A stretch of DNA of 6,812 nucleotides. It comes from Bacteroidota bacterium. GTDB taxonomy: Bacteria > Bacteroidota > Bacteroidia > Bacteroidales > VadinHA17. A program made the position numbers and the translations under genes. This document shows, piece by piece, positions 4,623 to 6,812 of this stretch (the stretch's first letter is position 1; every line of letters starts with the position of its first letter). The DNA lies in the NCBI GenBank assembly GCA_030611395.1, contig JAUWPX010000078.1:1-6812 (forward strand), read 5' to 3'. The notes below the pieces were generated by a model. That model searched no databases, had not been told where the DNA came from, and saw only the letters and a list, made by a program, of their open reading frames with translations.

Positions 4623-5812
4623 TGTTTGCTTCACACAAGCAGTTGTTTCTGAGACATTTTGGACAAACATCTGTTAATCCCCTCGCATTTGAAATTGAGA
4701 AGGCACGGGGTATCTATCTTTTTACTCCTTCAGGGGAAAAGTATATTGATCTTATATCTGGTGTTTGTGTAAGTAATCTGGGACATAATCATCCTAAAGT
4801 TATTAAAGCTATTAAGGATCAGGTGGATAAACATCTTCATTTAATGGTATATGGAGAGTTAGTCCAAAAACCACAGATAGAACTGGTAAAATTACTAACT
4901 GACAATCTGCCGGAAACCCTCGATTCAGTTTTCCTGGTTAATTCGGGAAGTGAATCTGTGGAAGGGGCTATGAAGCTTGCTAAGCGGATTACAGGTCGAC
5001 ATGAAATAGTTGCCTTTAGAAAATCTTATCACGGAAGTACTCACGGAGCCCTCAGTATTCTTGGTGACGAATCGTATAAAGATGCTTTCCGCCCTCTGGT
5101 CCCATCAATCCGGTTTCTGGATTTTAATCGTAAGGATCAACTGGATCAAATTGGTTATAATACTGCATGTGTTGTAGTAGAACCTGTTCAGGCTGAAGCA
5201 GGTGTGATAATGCCGGTGAATGACTTTTTGCCTGAACTAAAGAAGCGCTGTTTAGAAACCGGTACACTTCTGATATTTGATGAAGTGCAAACAGGATTTG
5301 GACGAACAGGATCATTGTTTGCCTTTGAGCAATTTAAGGTTTTGCCTGATATTTTAGTGCTTGCCAAAGCATTAGGGGGAGGAATGCCATTGGGTGCATT
5401 TATTTCATCTTCTGAGAATATGTCGCAGTTAAAAAATAATCCTCCCCTGGGTCATATTACAACCTTTGGGGGTCATCCTGTTTCTTGCGTAGCAGCTCAT
5501 GCTGCCCTGCAGGTACTTCTGGAAGAAAAAATAATTATTGATGTTAACAGAAAGGGTAACCTGTTTAAAAAACTTATCCATCATAAGGCAATAAGAGAGT
5601 TTAGGGGGATGGGCTTGTTTTTTGCTGTTGAGCTAAAATATCCTGATCATGCTAAACGACTTATTGAACAAGCACCCCGGAAAGGATTCCTGCTTGATTC
5701 CTTTCTGTTCAGATCTGATTCTTTCCGTATTGCTCCGCCTCTTAATATATCGGATGATGAAATAAGAATGGTGTCGAGCCGGTTATTGGAATTAATTGAA
5801 GAAACTCAATAA
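4622..5812 (+). CDS. Class III PLP-dependent aminotransferase (acetylornithine/ornithine/GABA type)
   Basis: This 396-residue protein has the normal length for fold-type I, class III aminotransferases, which move an amino group from an omega- or alpha-amino donor to a keto acid using pyridoxal phosphate. Visible hallmarks are ISGVCVSNLGHNHP (45-58), the cofactor-phosphate loop NSGSESVEGAMKLAK (107-121), YHGSTHGALS (136-145), VVVEPVQAEAG (184-194), the pyridine-nitrogen aspartate D220 in FDEVQTGFGRTG, Schiff-base lysine K249 in LAKALGGGMPLG, TTFGGHP (280-286) and FRIAPPLNIS (368-377). All key residues are present, so it should be active. GTG at 4622 is the likely start: it overlaps the regulator's stop, and the next methionine (75) is far into the fold. 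Bacteroidota carry a close relative usually annotated only as 'aspartate aminotransferase family'. No arginine-, lysine- or GABA-pathway gene is nearby, so I do not name the substrate. Confidence 0.92.
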   Translation: MFASHKQLFLRHFGQTSVNPLAFEIEKARGIYLFTPSGEKYIDLISGVCVSNLGHNHPKVIKAIKDQVDKHLHLMVYGELVQKPQIELVKLLTDNLPETLDSVFLVNSGSESVEGAMKLAKRITGRHEIVAFRKSYHGSTHGALSILGDESYKDAFRPLVPSIRFLDFNRKDQLDQIGYNTACVVVEPVQAEAGVIMPVNDFLPELKKRCLETGTLLIFDEVQTGFGRTGSLFAFEQFKVLPDILVLAKALGGGMPLGAFISSSENMSQLKNNPPLGHITTFGGHPVSCVAAHAALQVLLEEKIIIDVNRKGNLFKKLIHHKAIREFRGMGLFFAVELKYPDHAKRLIEQAPRKGFLLDSFLFRSDSFRIAPPLNISDDEIRMVSSRLLELIEETQ

Positions 5813-5831
5813 TTTATCTTATTTTTGAAAT

Positions 5832-6392
5832 ATGGTACCAGGTTTTCTTAATAATATTCAAAAAAAGAAGCGTGTCTTTATTTATTTTGTCGACCAGAAC
5901 AGGACTTTTTTTCCACTGGTTAAGGAAAAGCTATCAAATGAAGAGAATTATAAAGCGCATTTGTTCTCAACATCAGGTACTTTATTTGATCATCTGAAAA
6001 CTTCAAATATTGACAATACCGGTATAAATATATTTTTCATAAATACTGAAAATACTCATGATGGTGTTTCAGAAAAGGAAAAATTAATTAATAGTGTAAA
6101 AAAAATTAAAAATATATATTCTGATTTTCATGTATTTGCTCTTACTAACCTGAATGAAGAAAATATACATAACGAATTAATTACTGCCGGTGCTCTCGGA
6201 ATCATTCCTAAGAATGACAGTTCTGTCCTTAGAATTCTAAATCATGTTAATGGTTTAATAAGTGAGAAAAATCTTGAAGAAAAGCGTAAAGCAAGAATTT
6301 TACCTCTTAAAATTTTGTTACTATTTGTTTTACTCATCATTATTTTAGCAATAATTGCTCATTTCATACACCCTGAAATTTTTTATACCTGA
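5832..6392 (+). CDS. Degenerate receiver-like protein with C-terminal membrane anchor
   Basis: This 186-residue protein starts at its only methionine, 19 bases after the aminotransferase stop, so it is probably co-transcribed. Residues about 13-143 follow the plan of a response-regulator receiver. Strand 1 is VFIYFVD with a single acid (D21). Strand 3 is INIFFINTEN, with N71 where the phospho-Asp should be. Strand 4 is VFALTN with T105. The late segment ITAGALGIIPKND holds the conserved lysine K127. The acidic pair and phospho-acceptor are therefore lost, making phosphorylation unlikely and suggesting a pseudo-receiver used for binding. A charged stretch (EEKRKAR, about 149-155) leads into one transmembrane helix at about 157-177 and a 9-residue tail. 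By the positive-inside rule the receiver faces the cytoplasm and the C-terminus is outside. It has no output domain or signal peptide. The exact function is unknown. Confidence 0.75.
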   Translation: MVPGFLNNIQKKKRVFIYFVDQNRTFFPLVKEKLSNEENYKAHLFSTSGTLFDHLKTSNIDNTGINIFFINTENTHDGVSEKEKLINSVKKIKNIYSDFHVFALTNLNEENIHNELITAGALGIIPKNDSSVLRILNHVNGLISEKNLEEKRKARILPLKILLLFVLLIIILAIIAHFIHPEIFYT

Positions 6393-6396
6393 AGTA

Positions 6397-6428
6397 ACCT
6401 GTCTGTGACTATTTGTCAGGTGTTTTTT
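6397..6428 (+). terminator. Weak possible terminator after the receiver-like gene
   Basis: ACCTG (6397-6401) can pair with CAGGT (6417-6421), or TGAC (6406-6409) with GTCA (6415-6418). Six T follow at 6423-6428. The stem is short, so the call is tentative, but its position 4 bases after the stop codon is right. Confidence 0.4.
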
Positions 6429-6440
6429 GTTGGCATATAC

Positions 6441-6473
6441 TTTGTCATGAGGATGATGATTCTGATATAATTG
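6441..6473 (+). promoter_or_regulatory. Likely htpG promoter
   Basis: TTTG (6441-6444) and TATAATTG (6466-6473, one mismatch to TAnnTTTG) are separated by 21 bases, within the Bacteroidota range. Transcription would begin near 6480, leaving a leader of about 16 bases. No inverted repeat of the CIRCE heat-shock type is seen. Confidence 0.45.
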
Positions 6474-6495
6474 TATAACCAAAAATATTGATAAA

Positions 6496-6812
6496 ATGAG
6501 AAAAGGGAAGATTGATGTAAAAACAGAGAATATTTTTCCAATAATAAAGAAATTTTTATATTCTGATCAGGAAATATTTCTCAGAGAGCTGGTTTCTAAC
6601 GCCATTGATGCTACACGGAAAATCCAAACACTTGCTTCAGCAGGAGATTTTAAAGGGAAACCCGGTAGTGAAACTATACATGTAAAGTTAGACAAAAAGA
6701 AAAAAACTATTACTGTTTCCGATCATGGGATTGGAATGACAGCTGATGAAATTAATAAATTTATCAACCAAATAGCTTTCTCAAGTGCAGCAGATTTCCT
6801 GGAAAAATATAA
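6496..6812 (+). CDS. htpG: HtpG (bacterial Hsp90 chaperone), N-terminal part
   Basis: The first 105 codons are present and the gene runs off the window; the full protein in this phylum is typically well over 600 residues. HtpG is a cytoplasmic dimeric chaperone that remodels client proteins using ATP bound by its N-terminal GHKL domain. Diagnostic sequence includes ENIFPIIKKFLYSDQEIFLR (11-30), the N-box ELVSNAIDA with catalytic E31 and Mg-binding N35, G1 SDHGIGM with nucleotide-contacting D76, and NQIAFSSA leading into the ATP lid. The ATG at 6496 gives the short MRKGKIDVKTENIF start normal for Bacteroidota HtpG. It has a likely promoter of its own and follows a weak terminator, so it appears independent of the preceding genes. 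Confidence 0.95.
   Translation, partial: MRKGKIDVKTENIFPIIKKFLYSDQEIFLRELVSNAIDATRKIQTLASAGDFKGKPGSETIHVKLDKKKKTITVSDHGIGMTADEINKFINQIAFSSAADFLEKY

Noticed and set aside
5124..5315. Minus-strand 63-codon frame
   Set aside because: It is antisense shadow within the aminotransferase gene.
5820..5827. TATTTTTG as a promoter for the receiver-like gene
   Set aside because: It would place the transcription start at the ATG itself, and the T-rich context makes chance matches common; co-transcription from upstream is simpler.

Overview
The window looks like chromosome from a Bacteroidota (Bacteroidetes) bacterium. It is AT-rich, most starts lack a Shine-Dalgarno sequence, and several genes are preceded by the phylum's promoter signature TAnnTTTG, with a TTTG box 19-21 bases upstream in the best case. 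The HU, TrmH-type methyltransferase, class III aminotransferase and HtpG proteins also have a Bacteroidota look. This assignment rests on sequence style and remembered family features, not on a database search.

Left part (1-1740), accessory in character. A C-terminal gene fragment on + (ends 262) faces a two-gene operon on -. That operon encodes a GHKL-fold ATPase (715-1611) and a small STAS-like protein (311-652). The pair resembles the kinase/anti-anti-sigma 'partner switch' of the RsbW/RsbV and SpoIIAB/SpoIIAA type, but no sigma factor is visible. A short, apparently frameshifted reading frame (1604-1736, -) runs into and overlaps the ATPase start.

Middle (1741-2644), no protein gene supported. 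It contains two GC-rich imperfect hairpins sharing the same termini (2043-2117 and 2139-2190), an 18-bp inverted repeat enclosing a terminator (2202-2271), tRNA-Ser(UGA) on - (2273-2359), a perfect 11-bp-arm palindrome (2414-2438), and a canonical promoter driving HU.

Right part (2645-6812), housekeeping and signalling genes, all on +. In order they are HU, a TrmH/SpoU-family tRNA 2'-O-methyltransferase, a LytTR response regulator whose stop codon overlaps the GTG start of a class III PLP aminotransferase, a degenerate receiver-like protein with a C-terminal membrane anchor, and the first 105 codons of htpG. HU has its own terminator. The regulator, the aminotransferase and probably the receiver-like gene form one transcription unit, and htpG has its own likely promoter. 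No mobile-element gene, CRISPR array or rRNA was seen.
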